The position numbers were made by a program, and so were the translations under genes. From the NCBI RefSeq assembly GCF_900176375.1, contig NZ_FWYF01000004.1, positions 433,501 to 497,500 on the forward strand: a stretch of DNA of 64,000 nucleotides, given 5' to 3'. The notes below the pieces were generated by a model. It was given only the letters and a program-made list of their open reading frames with translations, ran no database searches and was not told where the DNA came from. Below, piece by piece: positions 1-8,290 of the stretch. Every line of letters starts with the position of its first letter. Position 1 is the first letter of the stretch. The stretch is from Reichenbachiella faecimaris. Lineage in GTDB: Bacteria > Bacteroidota > Bacteroidia > Cytophagales > Cyclobacteriaceae.

Positions 1-141
1 ACTTCAGGCATATTAATGGCCATGCTGGGTATTGCAGGTATTCCTTACAAAGATTGGCTAAGGTTCATCCTGCCACTTTTTGGTTGGCTGATGGCAATAT
101 CTGCCATATTTCTGGCTATTGCTGTATGGATTGAGTATTAA
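1..141 (+). CDS. C-terminal end of a membrane transporter, YfcC/DcuC-like (partial)
   Basis: The reading frame is open from the first base and stops with TAA at 139-141, giving the last 46 residues of a protein that begins before the window. The tail has a conserved-looking GIAGIPYKDW loop followed by one strongly hydrophobic helix (about 22 residues) that ends in WIEY. This loop-plus-last-helix pattern resembles the C-terminus of YfcC-type ion/C4-dicarboxylate carriers, but a tail this short cannot settle the family. Its stop overlaps the stop of the convergent DUF779 gene by four bases. Confidence 0.55.
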   Translation, partial: TSGILMAMLGIAGIPYKDWLRFILPLFGWLMAISAIFLAIAVWIEY

Positions 142-500
142 AGGATCGCATCCAATTGAATCATCTCTTCTTCAGTAAATAGTCGAGATCGAATCAAGAA
201 ACGAACACCAAGCGGGATTTCCAATGAAAAACTAGCTCCTCTCCCTTTCACTACGTCAATTGTGATTTGGGTATGTTTCCAATATTCAAATTGGTCTCTT
301 GACATGTAGCATTTGCAACCATGGACTGTCCCAAGCCATACATCTGAATCATCAAGCATCAGCTCACCTTCTTCAAAGCACATAGGGGACGAACCGTCAC
401 AGCACCCACCACTCTGATGAAAAATCAAAGAGGGATGCTGCTGTCGAATAGTATCGACAACAGCTTTTGCCTCCTCGGTTATTAAAATCCTTTCGACCAC
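138..500 (-). CDS. DUF779 family protein, aldehyde dehydrogenase partner
   Basis: This 120-residue cytoplasmic protein has the DUF779 signature: FHQSGGCCDGSSPMC near residues 27-41, followed by a second cysteine pair GCKC. The clustered cysteines suggest metal or redox chemistry, but no activity is established for the family. It begins at GTG, three bases after the stop of the aldehyde dehydrogenase upstream on the same strand, so the two are almost certainly co-transcribed. DUF779 genes are commonly found next to ExaC-type aldehyde dehydrogenases, which supports a helper role in aldehyde oxidation. No in-frame ATG gives a better start, and the MVER opening fits the family. Confidence 0.85.
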   Translation of the reverse strand: MVERILITEEAKAVVDTIRQQHPSLIFHQSGGCCDGSSPMCFEEGELMLDDSDVWLGTVHGCKCYMSRDQFEYWKHTQITIDVVKGRGASFSLEIPLGVRFLIRSRLFTEEEMIQLDAIL

Positions 501-503
501 AGC

Positions 504-2027
504 CTAAAAGAATCCTAACGCGTTCTTGTCGTAAGAGATCAGCATGTTTTTAGTTTGTCTGTAGTGAGACAGCATCATTTTATGTGTTTCTCTTCCAATA
601 CCAGATTTTTTATATCCGCCAAATGGCGCGTGCGCTGGATACGCGTGATAGCAATTCACCCAAACCCTTCCAGCTTTGATTCCCCTAGAAATTTGATAGG
701 CCTGATGGGTATCTCTGGTCCATACACCTGCGCCCAAACCATAAAGTGTATCATTGGCTATTTCTAAGGCCTCAGCTTCATCTTTGAAGGTGGTTACACA
801 AAGTACAGGTCCAAAAATTTCTTCCTGGAATACTCGCATCTTATTGTCTCCTTTGAAGATCGTAGGTTCCACGTAATATCCACCTTCAAGCCCTTCATTA
901 TATGCAGCCTTTCCACCTGTTAACACTTCGCAACCTTCCTCTTTTCCGAGTTCGATATAGCTCAGAATTTTTTCATACTGATCATTCGAAGCTTGGGCAC
1001 CCATCATAGTACTCGGGTCTAATGGATGTCCCAATTTGATCGCTTTAGCCCGCTCTACTACTCTTTCAATAAACTGATCATAAATACTTTCCTGAACAAG
1101 CATTCTTGATGGACAGGTGCACACTTCGCCTTGGTTAAGGGCGAACATTACAGCCCCTTCCAAACACTTATCAAAATACTCATCGTCTGCTTCCATGATA
1201 CTTTCAAAGAAGACATTTGGTGATTTTCCCCCTAATTCTAATGTCACAGGTATGATGTTCTTAGAGGCGTATTGCATAATCAGCTGACCCGTTGTGGTTT
1301 CTCCTGTAAAGGCTATCTTATTGATTCTTGGACTGGAAGCCAAAGGTTTACCTGCCTCAACACCAAATCCATTGACTACATTAAGGACTCCTGCTGGCAG
1401 GATATCCTCTATTAATTCCAACAGGATCAAAATTCCAACTGGCGTTTGTTCTGCAGGTTTCAATACCACACAGTTGCCTGCAGCTAAAGCAGGGGCCACT
1501 TTCCAAGTTGCCATTAGGATTGGGAAGTTCCATGGAATAATTTGACCCACTACACCTAAAGGTTCCAATATGTTCATGGACAAAGTATTTGAATCCAATT
1601 CCGACGCAGTTCCTTCTTCTGCTCTAATCACCCCAGCGAAATATCTAAAATGATCGATCGCTAATGGAAGATCTGCTGCTCGGGTTTCGCGAAGTGCTTT
1701 GCCATTATCCCAGGTTTCGGCTCTTGCCAGCACTTCGAGATTTTGCTCCATTCTATCGGCAATTTTTAATAGAATATTACTGCGTTCTGTAGCTGAAGTG
1801 TAATTCCATGTTTTGGCTGCCTCCCATGCTGCATCTATGGCTAGATCAACATCTTCTTCTGAGGATCTAGCCACTTTAGTAAAACTATTACCATCTACAG
1901 GAGAGATATTCTCAAAATACTGACCTTTGACAGGTGCAACCCATTTGCCGCCTATAAAGTTTTCATACTGGTCTTTGAATTTTGGTCTTTCAACGACCGA
2001 TTGCGAAGTAGTTACTGTTTCACTCAT
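504..2027 (-). CDS. NAD(P)-dependent aldehyde dehydrogenase (ExaC/AldB-like)
   Basis: At 507 residues this is a full-length member of the aldehyde dehydrogenase superfamily, oxidising an aldehyde to its acid with NAD(P)+ in the cytoplasm. Visible landmarks are PWNFP (residues 165-169, catalytic Asn167), FTGETTTG at the cofactor site (240-247), general base Glu264 in LELGGKSP, and nucleophile Cys303 in GEVCTCPSR. The GEVCTCPS form and the adjoining DUF779 gene resemble the acetaldehyde/chloroacetaldehyde dehydrogenase subgroup, so acetaldehyde from ethanol catabolism is a plausible but unproven substrate. An AraC-type regulator is divergently transcribed 187 bp away and probably controls this pair. 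Confidence 0.93.
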   Translation of the reverse strand: MSETVTTSQSVVERPKFKDQYENFIGGKWVAPVKGQYFENISPVDGNSFTKVARSSEEDVDLAIDAAWEAAKTWNYTSATERSNILLKIADRMEQNLEVLARAETWDNGKALRETRAADLPLAIDHFRYFAGVIRAEEGTASELDSNTLSMNILEPLGVVGQIIPWNFPILMATWKVAPALAAGNCVVLKPAEQTPVGILILLELIEDILPAGVLNVVNGFGVEAGKPLASSPRINKIAFTGETTTGQLIMQYASKNIIPVTLELGGKSPNVFFESIMEADDEYFDKCLEGAVMFALNQGEVCTCPSRMLVQESIYDQFIERVVERAKAIKLGHPLDPSTMMGAQASNDQYEKILSYIELGKEEGCEVLTGGKAAYNEGLEGGYYVEPTIFKGDNKMRVFQEEIFGPVLCVTTFKDEAEALEIANDTLYGLGAGVWTRDTHQAYQISRGIKAGRVWVNCYHAYPAHAPFGGYKKSGIGRETHKMMLSHYRQTKNMLISYDKNALGFF

Positions 2028-2214
2028 TGCTCAATTCGTTTAAATAGTTAAAATTTTTCGTATCTGATTACTTGAAAGAAATGCCTTCTAGTCAAGCTCT
2101 TACCAAATCTATGTATTGATTTGGTCGAAGAATTGAACATTTCAGTCATTCACCTGAACAATCCGCTCAATCTGTTTTTGAAATTGATTAGCACTCATTT
2201 TTTGTGTAATTTGA

Positions 2215-3165
2215 ATGATTAGTTCACAGAAACCCGAAGTGAATATGCAGTTATCTAATGGATTTTATGAAACCAGGCGGCTAGAGCATCTGGTCGAAAA
2301 CCGTACAACTTATACGCTAGAAAATGCTGAAATGAACGTGTATGAAACTCACCATTATGCAGAAGAGGTAGTGTTGCAATTTCACCAACCGGTTTTTGCC
2401 AGTATGATTGAGGGTAAGAAAATCATGCATCTGAGAGAACAAAAACCATTTGACTTCTTGCCTGGGGAATCTATCATCATGCCGGCCAATGAAATTATGA
2501 AAATTGATTTCCCAGAAGCTGCCACAAATAATCCCACTAAGTGCCTGGCTATGACCATTTCTCCAGAAAAAATCAATCGGGTCGTTGAAAATATAAATGA
2601 ACAGTCGCACCTGCTTGATGATCGTGAATGGCAGATGAGTGCGGATAATTTTGCCTTCACCAATGATCCAGCTGTATCCCAAATTATTCAACGTCTGATC
2701 TTTTTATTCGCTGAAAACCACACCTCTAAAGATTATTTCGTGGATATGATGATCAGAGAATTGATCATCAGGGTCTTACAAAAAGAAAACAGACGGGTAC
2801 TGGCAGACAATAGCCGCCAGTTTTCGAGCAATCACCGACTAGCAGCCACGATAGATTACATCAAAAAAAACCTCCATCTGCCATTGGCTGTTTCAGACCT
2901 TTGCCAAGTGGCATGCATGAGTGAGTCCAGCTTTCATCGAGTCTTTAGATCGGAATTGGGTGTATCGCCTATTCAGTTCATCAATGAAGAACGTATAAAA
3001 AAAGCTACTCGCCTATTGAAACAACCAAAAATTCAAATCAAAGAAGTGTATCTATCGTGCGGGTTCAACAACCTCTCCTACTTCATCCGCACCTTCAAGA
3101 AGACATTGAATCAAACACCAAAAGAATACCAAACTTCATTTACTAGAATGATTCGATTTCAGTAG
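2215..3165 (+). CDS. AraC-family transcriptional regulator
   Basis: The 316-residue protein has an N-terminal AraC_N-type sensory half (about residues 10-190) and a C-terminal double helix-turn-helix (about 210-310), including LPLAVSDLCQVACMSESSFH and the second-HTH stretch VYLSCGFNNLSYFIRTFKK. It sits divergently from the aldehyde dehydrogenase/DUF779 pair, so it is probably their local activator, responding to an aldehyde or alcohol; this is inference from context. An in-frame ATG at 2245 is an alternative start that would remove ten residues without touching either domain. It ends two bases before the stop of the convergent downstream gene. Confidence 0.9.
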   Translation: MISSQKPEVNMQLSNGFYETRRLEHLVENRTTYTLENAEMNVYETHHYAEEVVLQFHQPVFASMIEGKKIMHLREQKPFDFLPGESIIMPANEIMKIDFPEAATNNPTKCLAMTISPEKINRVVENINEQSHLLDDREWQMSADNFAFTNDPAVSQIIQRLIFLFAENHTSKDYFVDMMIRELIIRVLQKENRRVLADNSRQFSSNHRLAATIDYIKKNLHLPLAVSDLCQVACMSESSFHRVFRSELGVSPIQFINEERIKKATRLLKQPKIQIKEVYLSCGFNNLSYFIRTFKKTLNQTPKEYQTSFTRMIRFQ

Positions 3166-3167
3166 AG

Positions 3168-3455
3168 CTAATCCTGAGCAGTCTCCATTTCAATCTCAAT
3201 GCCTCCAGTGAAACTAGCTATCAGGTTGTAAATCACACACCCAATAGCTGTGAAGATGAACCCAATCACTCCATACATAATAGGAACCATCAGCAGGGCG
3301 ACCACTCCAAAATCAGCCAATTCTGGAAAAAATTCTTCCGAAACCATAGAACCAAGCATAGCAAAAGGCAAGATGATGATTAACGAAATGAACACGTAGA
3401 TGATGGCTGCTACTTTAGCCGTTTGAAGAACCCCGAATTTTTTGACTCTTATCAT
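3168..3455 (-). CDS. Small two-helix membrane protein, DUF3566-like
   Basis: This 95-residue protein begins with a basic MIRVKKFGVLQTAK segment, then two hydrophobic helices (about residues 15-40 and 50-82), and ends with a short acidic GGIEIEME tail. The basic start, GVIGFIFTAIG second helix and GIEIE tail match the DUF3566 transmembrane family as I know it. The function is unknown. It is a single-gene unit facing the AraC gene tail to tail. Confidence 0.7.
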   Translation of the reverse strand: MIRVKKFGVLQTAKVAAIIYVFISLIIILPFAMLGSMVSEEFFPELADFGVVALLMVPIMYGVIGFIFTAIGCVIYNLIASFTGGIEIEMETAQD

Positions 3456-3580
3456 TCTCTTTTTTTAATTGTTTTAGAAATTTAGAGGTTAAGTTATAAA
3501 CATGGCAAGGTATTGAAGCGTATGTCTTAGAAAAAAATACGGTTTAACGTATTTAGTATAAGAGAATATCTCACAAAATT

Positions 3581-3588
3581 TATATTTG
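3581..3588 (+). promoter_or_regulatory. Bacteroidota -7 promoter motif TATATTTG
   Basis: TATATTTG matches the Bacteroidota housekeeping -7 consensus TAnnTTTG. It ends 24 bases before the ATG at 3613. A TTG at 3586 would extend the ORF, but it lies inside this motif and so upstream of the expected transcript start. The motif therefore decides the start of the next gene. Confidence 0.65.
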
Positions 3589-3612
3589 TGGATTATTAAG
3601 CGTGAAATAAGA

Positions 3613-4641
3613 ATGAGGCTCGGAACTTTAGCAAGAAAAATAAGCATTACCCCATCCAAGCTGACTGCCTTTTTGGAGTCACAGAATTTATCACTTTCCA
3701 GTGGCACCAATACCAAACTTAGTGAGGAGCAAATCGAATTGGTACTTGACCATTATGGTGCTAGTTTAGAAATAGAAGAACCTCTAGCTGAGGTGGTAGA
3801 AGCGCCAGTTGCTGAAATAGAAGAGACGCCAATCATTGAAGAAGAATCCAAACCAGAAGTAGTTGAAGCCATAGTTGAAGAAACAAAAGAAGAAGTCCCA
3901 ACAGAGCAAATAGAAATACCCAAAGAAGCAGCAAAGGATGAAAAACCTAAAGTATCTGAATCATTCGTCGAAATAGCGCTACCTCACGAACTAGAAGAGC
4001 ACTCCTCTGATTCGGAGATTTCGACAGACCAGGAAGTGGAAGTAGTAAACAAAGAAGAAAATACGGAAAAAGAGGGAAACGTAAAAGAACAAGAAGAGGA
4101 AGAAGCATACGTACCCCAAGTTCCCGACGATCTGGATCCAGAGATAGAATCCTATGTAGAACGTTTGGCCTATGACGAAAATATAGAAGTCATAAAACCA
4201 GCAAAGGTTAAACTACAAGGTCTAACAGTAAAAGGTAAAATCGATTTGCCAGAACCAAAAGTGGAACCTGAGACCACTGAAGAACCTGAGAAAGAAGAAA
4301 AGAAGACTTACGATCCTGACGAGATCATTACTACCACAGGCCCTAAGCGAGATCGAAAACGCAAGCCAAAGAACTATAAAGGCAAAAAATTCAATAAGGA
4401 CTACAATCCATTAGAAGCCGCTCGAAAGAAAAAAGAATGGGAGGAGAAAAAGCGTAAAGAACAAGAAGAACGACGACGGAAAAAGGCAAAAGAACAGCAC
4501 TACAAACAAGCTGTGAAGTCCGCAGTTGCCACTACTCCTGCCAAGAAAAAACCCAAAAAGGTAACCGTTCGAAAAAAGAAACAAGAACAACCACCAGCAG
4601 GCAATATGCTGCAGCGTTTCTGGCGCTGGATGAATACCTAA
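3613..4641 (+). CDS. Low-complexity acidic/basic protein with an IF2-N-like head
   Basis: From the ATG at 3613 the protein has 342 residues. The first 50 or so (MRLGTLARKISITPSKLTAF and following) form a compact helical domain similar in style to the N-terminal domains of bacterial IF-2. Residues about 50-190 are Glu/Pro/Val rich and probably disordered. The last third is very Lys/Arg rich (for example KKKEWEEKKRKEQEERRRKK), which suggests nucleic-acid or ribosome contact. There is no signal peptide or membrane helix. I do not know a characterised homologue; an RNA- or nucleoid-associated role is inference from charge only. Its stop overlaps the stop of the convergent gene by two bases. Confidence 0.72.
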   Translation: MRLGTLARKISITPSKLTAFLESQNLSLSSGTNTKLSEEQIELVLDHYGASLEIEEPLAEVVEAPVAEIEETPIIEEESKPEVVEAIVEETKEEVPTEQIEIPKEAAKDEKPKVSESFVEIALPHELEEHSSDSEISTDQEVEVVNKEENTEKEGNVKEQEEEEAYVPQVPDDLDPEIESYVERLAYDENIEVIKPAKVKLQGLTVKGKIDLPEPKVEPETTEEPEKEEKKTYDPDEIITTTGPKRDRKRKPKNYKGKKFNKDYNPLEAARKKKEWEEKKRKEQEERRRKKAKEQHYKQAVKSAVATTPAKKKPKKVTVRKKKQEQPPAGNMLQRFWRWMNT

Positions 4642-5183
4642 TAAGACTCTGTAATTGTTATATTCTTTAGACCCAACCGATTAGTAGTCGAGCTATTGGT
4701 GATCACAGTAGCTTCATATTTCAACCCCTCAATTTCAAACTTGAACAGAATACCATCTTCTTCTTTATCCTTATAGATAATAGAGGTATTGATATAAGTA
4801 GCTCCATTGGCTTTAATAATATTTCTAAAATCAATTTCTAAAGTGCCAGAATTGTTTTGCCCTCCAAACTCTAAACCTAACTCCTGCCAAATTCGTGGCA
4901 ATTGGTTGCCAATGGTTCCATCAAAAGACACTTTGTTTACCACCTCGTTCTGACTGGACATGACGGTAAAATTGCCAGCAATGTCATACTTTTCGCATCG
5001 TACACTACCATCTCTTTCTTCAACTTGCTTTATGCAAGTACCTCGGTCTTCAATCTCTTCATTGGTCGTTTGACCAATGACTATCCCAAACGGCAACTGG
5101 GTAAGGCTAGACTGAGCCGAAACTGTACCTACTGACAGCATTAGGGTCAGCACACACACACAAATTTTACGGTTTATATTCAT
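4638..5183 (-). CDS. Secreted protein of unknown function
   Basis: The 181-residue product starts with a clear signal peptide: positive NRK, a hydrophobic core rich in Leu/Val/Cys, and a likely cleavage after VSAQ near residue 24. The mature part is about 157 residues with two cysteines (in RGTCIKQ and SVRCEKY) that could form a disulfide, and alternating patterns suggesting beta strands. I do not recognise a family. It faces the basic low-complexity gene and stands alone on its strand. Confidence 0.7.
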   Translation of the reverse strand: MNINRKICVCVLTLMLSVGTVSAQSSLTQLPFGIVIGQTTNEEIEDRGTCIKQVEERDGSVRCEKYDIAGNFTVMSSQNEVVNKVSFDGTIGNQLPRIWQELGLEFGGQNNSGTLEIDFRNIIKANGATYINTSIIYKDKEEDGILFKFEIEGLKYEATVITNSSTTNRLGLKNITITESY

Positions 5184-5332
5184 ATACCTAATTTATCAAA
5201 TATTCGGCCCTTTATCAAGTGCAAAGCAAGGTGCCTTGTCACTTCTAGTGTCAATTGACTAAATATCCCGTTTCGCTCGTCTTTTCACCTCAAAATTTCG
5301 TAACTTCTACTAACACCAAATGCTTTTGCCGC

Positions 5333-7177
5333 ATGAAAGCAACATCCCCAAACGAAGCAGTCATCTTTTTTGCCGGAGATTCTGGTGACGGCATTCAACT
5401 CACTGGCGGTCAATTTTCTGAGACTGTCGAGATATTCGGCAACGACATCAGCACCTTTCCAAATTTCCCAGCAGAGATCAGAGCGCCCAAAGGCACACTG
5501 TTTGGTGTATCCGGTTTTCAACTCAAATTAGGCAGTGTTAAAGTATTCACTCCAGGTGATCAATATGATGTACTGGTAGCCATGAATGCCGCAGCACTAA
5601 AAACCAACCTACACCAACTCAAAAAAGGAGGAGTAATCATTGCAAACACCTCAGGATTTGATAAAAAAAACCTCGCGCTTGCCAAATATGCAGATGGCAC
5701 AAATCCACTAGAAAACCATTCGTTGGACAACTACGATCTTCATGTCTTTGATGTGACTAAAATGACACAAGACACGCTAGCTGATACTGGCATGGATCGA
5801 AAAGAGATAGAGCGTTGCAAAAACATGTTTGTATTAGGTTTTGTCTACTGGATGTTCAATCAGGATTTGAAATACACCATAGATTTCCTTACCGGGAAAT
5901 TTAAAAGCAAACCAGAACTTGCTGAAGCCAACATCAAGGTACTGCGCGCTGGTTTTAACTTCGCCGATACAAGCGAAACCTTCACTTCAAGATTCAATAT
6001 CAAGCCTGCCAAATTGCCTAAGGGCAATTACAGAAATGTAAACGGCAATCAAGCCGTAGCACTTGCATTGGTAGCCGCTTCAAAAAAATCTGGACTAGGT
6101 CTGTTTTATGGCAGCTACCCAATCACCCCAGCCTCCAACATATTGCATCAGCTGTCCAGATACAAAAATTTTGGAGTGAAGACCTATCAGGCTGAGGACG
6201 AGATTGCTGCAATTTGCTCAGCAATAGGTGCTTCATTTGCAGGCCAACTGGGCGCCACGGCCTCCTCTGGGCCTGGCATAGCACTCAAGGGTGAAGCTAT
6301 GGGACTAGCCATGATTCTGGAATTGCCCTTAGTCATCATCAATGTGCAAAGAGGTGGCCCTTCTACTGGTCTTCCCACCAAAACAGAGCAGGCAGACCTT
6401 CTCCAGGCGATGTATGGCAGAAATGGAGAAGCACCTCTTCCTATTTTTGCGGCAGCCACGCCAAAAGATTGTTTTGAATTGGCATTCATGGCCTGCAAGG
6501 TGGCCTTAGAGCACATGACTCCAGTTATATTCCTGTCAGATGGATATATCGCCAATGGTTCCGAACCCTGGCAATATCCACAAAGTAAAGATTTGCCAGA
6601 CATCAGCCCTCCACTTGTGGCTGCCAAAACCAATGACGAACCCTTCCTTCCCTATCAAAGAGAGGAAAATCTAGTGAGAAAATGGGCCATACCAGGCATG
6701 GCTGGATTGGAGCATCGTATTGGAGGGCTGGAAAAAGAAATTGACACGGGCAACGTGAGCTATGATCCAGACAACCATGAGCAAATGATTAAGATTAGAG
6801 CAGAGAAAATCGATAAAATTGCCCAAGTATTTCCTAAACAATCCTATGCGCAAGGGAGTGAAAAATCTAAGCTTTTGGTCATTGGCTGGGGTTCTACATT
6901 TGGCGCCATAGAATCTGCCATTATCTCATTGGGAGAAGAAGGATATGATATCGCCCATATTCACATACGCATGATTCATCCGCTCCCCTCCAACCTGGGC
7001 GAAATACTCAGACATTTCGAAAAGATTATTGTTCCCGAAATGAACAATGGACAACTCGTCATGGTGTTGAGAAACAAATTCTTACTCCCGATCAAGAGTG
7101 TCACCAAAATAAAAGGAGTGCCTTTCACTGTACATGAAATCAAAGAAGCCATACTTAATGAATTGAGCCATGGATAA
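5333..7177 (+). CDS. korA: 2-oxoacid:ferredoxin oxidoreductase, alpha subunit with fused gamma domain
   Basis: The 614-residue subunit of KorAB, which oxidatively decarboxylates a 2-oxoacid (typically 2-oxoglutarate) to an acyl-CoA and passes electrons to ferredoxin in the cytoplasm. Residues about 6-200 are the gamma domain (FAGDSGDGIQLTGG). Residues about 235 onward are the alpha domain, with GSYPITPASNILH, the YQAEDEIAA segment and ASSGPGIALKGEA, followed by QRGGPSTGLPTK. The gamma-alpha fusion and two-gene layout fit the KorAB form of aerobic and microaerobic bacteria. A TTG at 5255 extends the ORF by 26 unlikely residues; the ATG at 5333 starts directly at the conserved domain. It overlaps korB by eight bases. 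Confidence 0.93.
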   Translation: MKATSPNEAVIFFAGDSGDGIQLTGGQFSETVEIFGNDISTFPNFPAEIRAPKGTLFGVSGFQLKLGSVKVFTPGDQYDVLVAMNAAALKTNLHQLKKGGVIIANTSGFDKKNLALAKYADGTNPLENHSLDNYDLHVFDVTKMTQDTLADTGMDRKEIERCKNMFVLGFVYWMFNQDLKYTIDFLTGKFKSKPELAEANIKVLRAGFNFADTSETFTSRFNIKPAKLPKGNYRNVNGNQAVALALVAASKKSGLGLFYGSYPITPASNILHQLSRYKNFGVKTYQAEDEIAAICSAIGASFAGQLGATASSGPGIALKGEAMGLAMILELPLVIINVQRGGPSTGLPTKTEQADLLQAMYGRNGEAPLPIFAAATPKDCFELAFMACKVALEHMTPVIFLSDGYIANGSEPWQYPQSKDLPDISPPLVAAKTNDEPFLPYQREENLVRKWAIPGMAGLEHRIGGLEKEIDTGNVSYDPDNHEQMIKIRAEKIDKIAQVFPKQSYAQGSEKSKLLVIGWGSTFGAIESAIISLGEEGYDIAHIHIRMIHPLPSNLGEILRHFEKIIVPEMNNGQLVMVLRNKFLLPIKSVTKIKGVPFTVHEIKEAILNELSHG

Positions 7178-8201
7178 AATAGCAGAACCAAAAAATTACA
7201 CTGCCAAGGACTTTGCATCCGATCAGGAAGTGAGATGGTGCCCTGGTTGTGGTGATTATAGCATCCTGAATCAGGTCAAGAAGATATTGCCCGAAATTGG
7301 CGTGCCAAGAGAAAACATAGTTTTCATCTCGGGAATCGGTTGTTCTTCGAGGTTTCCATACTATACTGAAACCTACGGCATGCACAGCATCCATGGACGA
7401 GCCACAGCTATTGCTAGTGGACTGAAAGCCGCCAACCCTAACTTGGATGTCTGGATCATTACTGGGGATGGGGATGCATTGTCTATAGGAGGCAATCATT
7501 TGATCCACCTGCTTAGAAGAAATTTCAATGTGAATATTCTCTTGTTCAACAATGAAATCTATGGACTGACCAAAGGACAATACTCCCCTACTTCTCCTAT
7601 TGGTAAAATTTCAGCTTCCACACCTCAGGGATCACTTGACTATCCATTCAATCCACTGATGCTGGCCCTTGGGGCTGAAGGCACATTTGTAGCGCGCTCT
7701 ATAGACACTAACCCTACTCACCTCAGAGAGACACTGATGCAAGCACATAACCATCACGGCGCTAGCTTTGTAGAGATTTATCAAAATTGCAATGTATTTA
7801 ATGATGGTTGTTTCTCTTCATTTTCAGACAAGGGGATCAAGGATGATCATGTGCTGATGCTGGAAGAAGGCAAACCCTTGATCTTTGGCACTGACTCGAA
7901 TAAAGGGATCACTCTGGACGGTTTCAAACCAAAAATTATTGATTTGACCAATGAACAAGCAGCCGAAGCATGCTGGCTGCACGACCCTACTGATCGCATC
8001 AAAGCGACTATACTCACCCAGTTTTTCGAATATAGTGCCGAACCAGGCGCATTGCCCAGGCCGTTCGGCTTGTTCTACAAAGAAGAGCGCTATAGCTATG
8101 AAGATCATCTGGAAGATCAACTGAAAGAAGCTGTAAATAAAAATGGAGATGGGGATTTGGACCAACTGCTATCAGGGCCTAACCCCTGGAAAGTAGCCTG
8201 A
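7170..8201 (+). CDS. korB: 2-oxoacid:ferredoxin oxidoreductase, beta subunit
   Basis: This 343-residue subunit binds thiamine diphosphate and an iron-sulfur cluster. Visible features are WCPGCGDY near residues 22-29 (cluster cysteines), GIGCSSRFPYY, the ThDP motif GDGDALSIGGNH ending with NNEIYGLTKGQ, and a further cysteine in YQNCNVFNDG. The start codon lies inside the end of korA, so the two subunits are translationally coupled. The KorAB pair offers a ferredoxin-reducing alternative to the 2-oxoglutarate dehydrogenase complex in the TCA cycle; the exact 2-oxoacid is inferred from the family rather than from a residue I can point to. Confidence 0.93.
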   Translation: MDKIAEPKNYTAKDFASDQEVRWCPGCGDYSILNQVKKILPEIGVPRENIVFISGIGCSSRFPYYTETYGMHSIHGRATAIASGLKAANPNLDVWIITGDGDALSIGGNHLIHLLRRNFNVNILLFNNEIYGLTKGQYSPTSPIGKISASTPQGSLDYPFNPLMLALGAEGTFVARSIDTNPTHLRETLMQAHNHHGASFVEIYQNCNVFNDGCFSSFSDKGIKDDHVLMLEEGKPLIFGTDSNKGITLDGFKPKIIDLTNEQAAEACWLHDPTDRIKATILTQFFEYSAEPGALPRPFGLFYKEERYSYEDHLEDQLKEAVNKNGDGDLDQLLSGPNPWKVA

Positions 8202-8231
8202 TGCATCTTCGTATTAATTCCTTTTCGGTCT

Positions 8232-8239
8232 TATATTTG
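8232..8239 (+). promoter_or_regulatory. -7 promoter motif TATATTTG
   Basis: An exact TAnnTTTG match lies 51 bases before the ATG at 8291 and 30 bases after the korB stop, so the following gene has its own promoter and is not simply read through from korAB. Confidence 0.6.
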
Positions 8240-8290
8240 TGCTTAGCCCAGAGAACAAATTAATTTATTATTTTCAATCGCCAGGAAAGA

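Noticed and set aside
5255..5332. TTG-started extension of korA
   Set aside because: The added 26 residues do not look like the family; the ATG at 5333 starts just before the conserved gamma domain.
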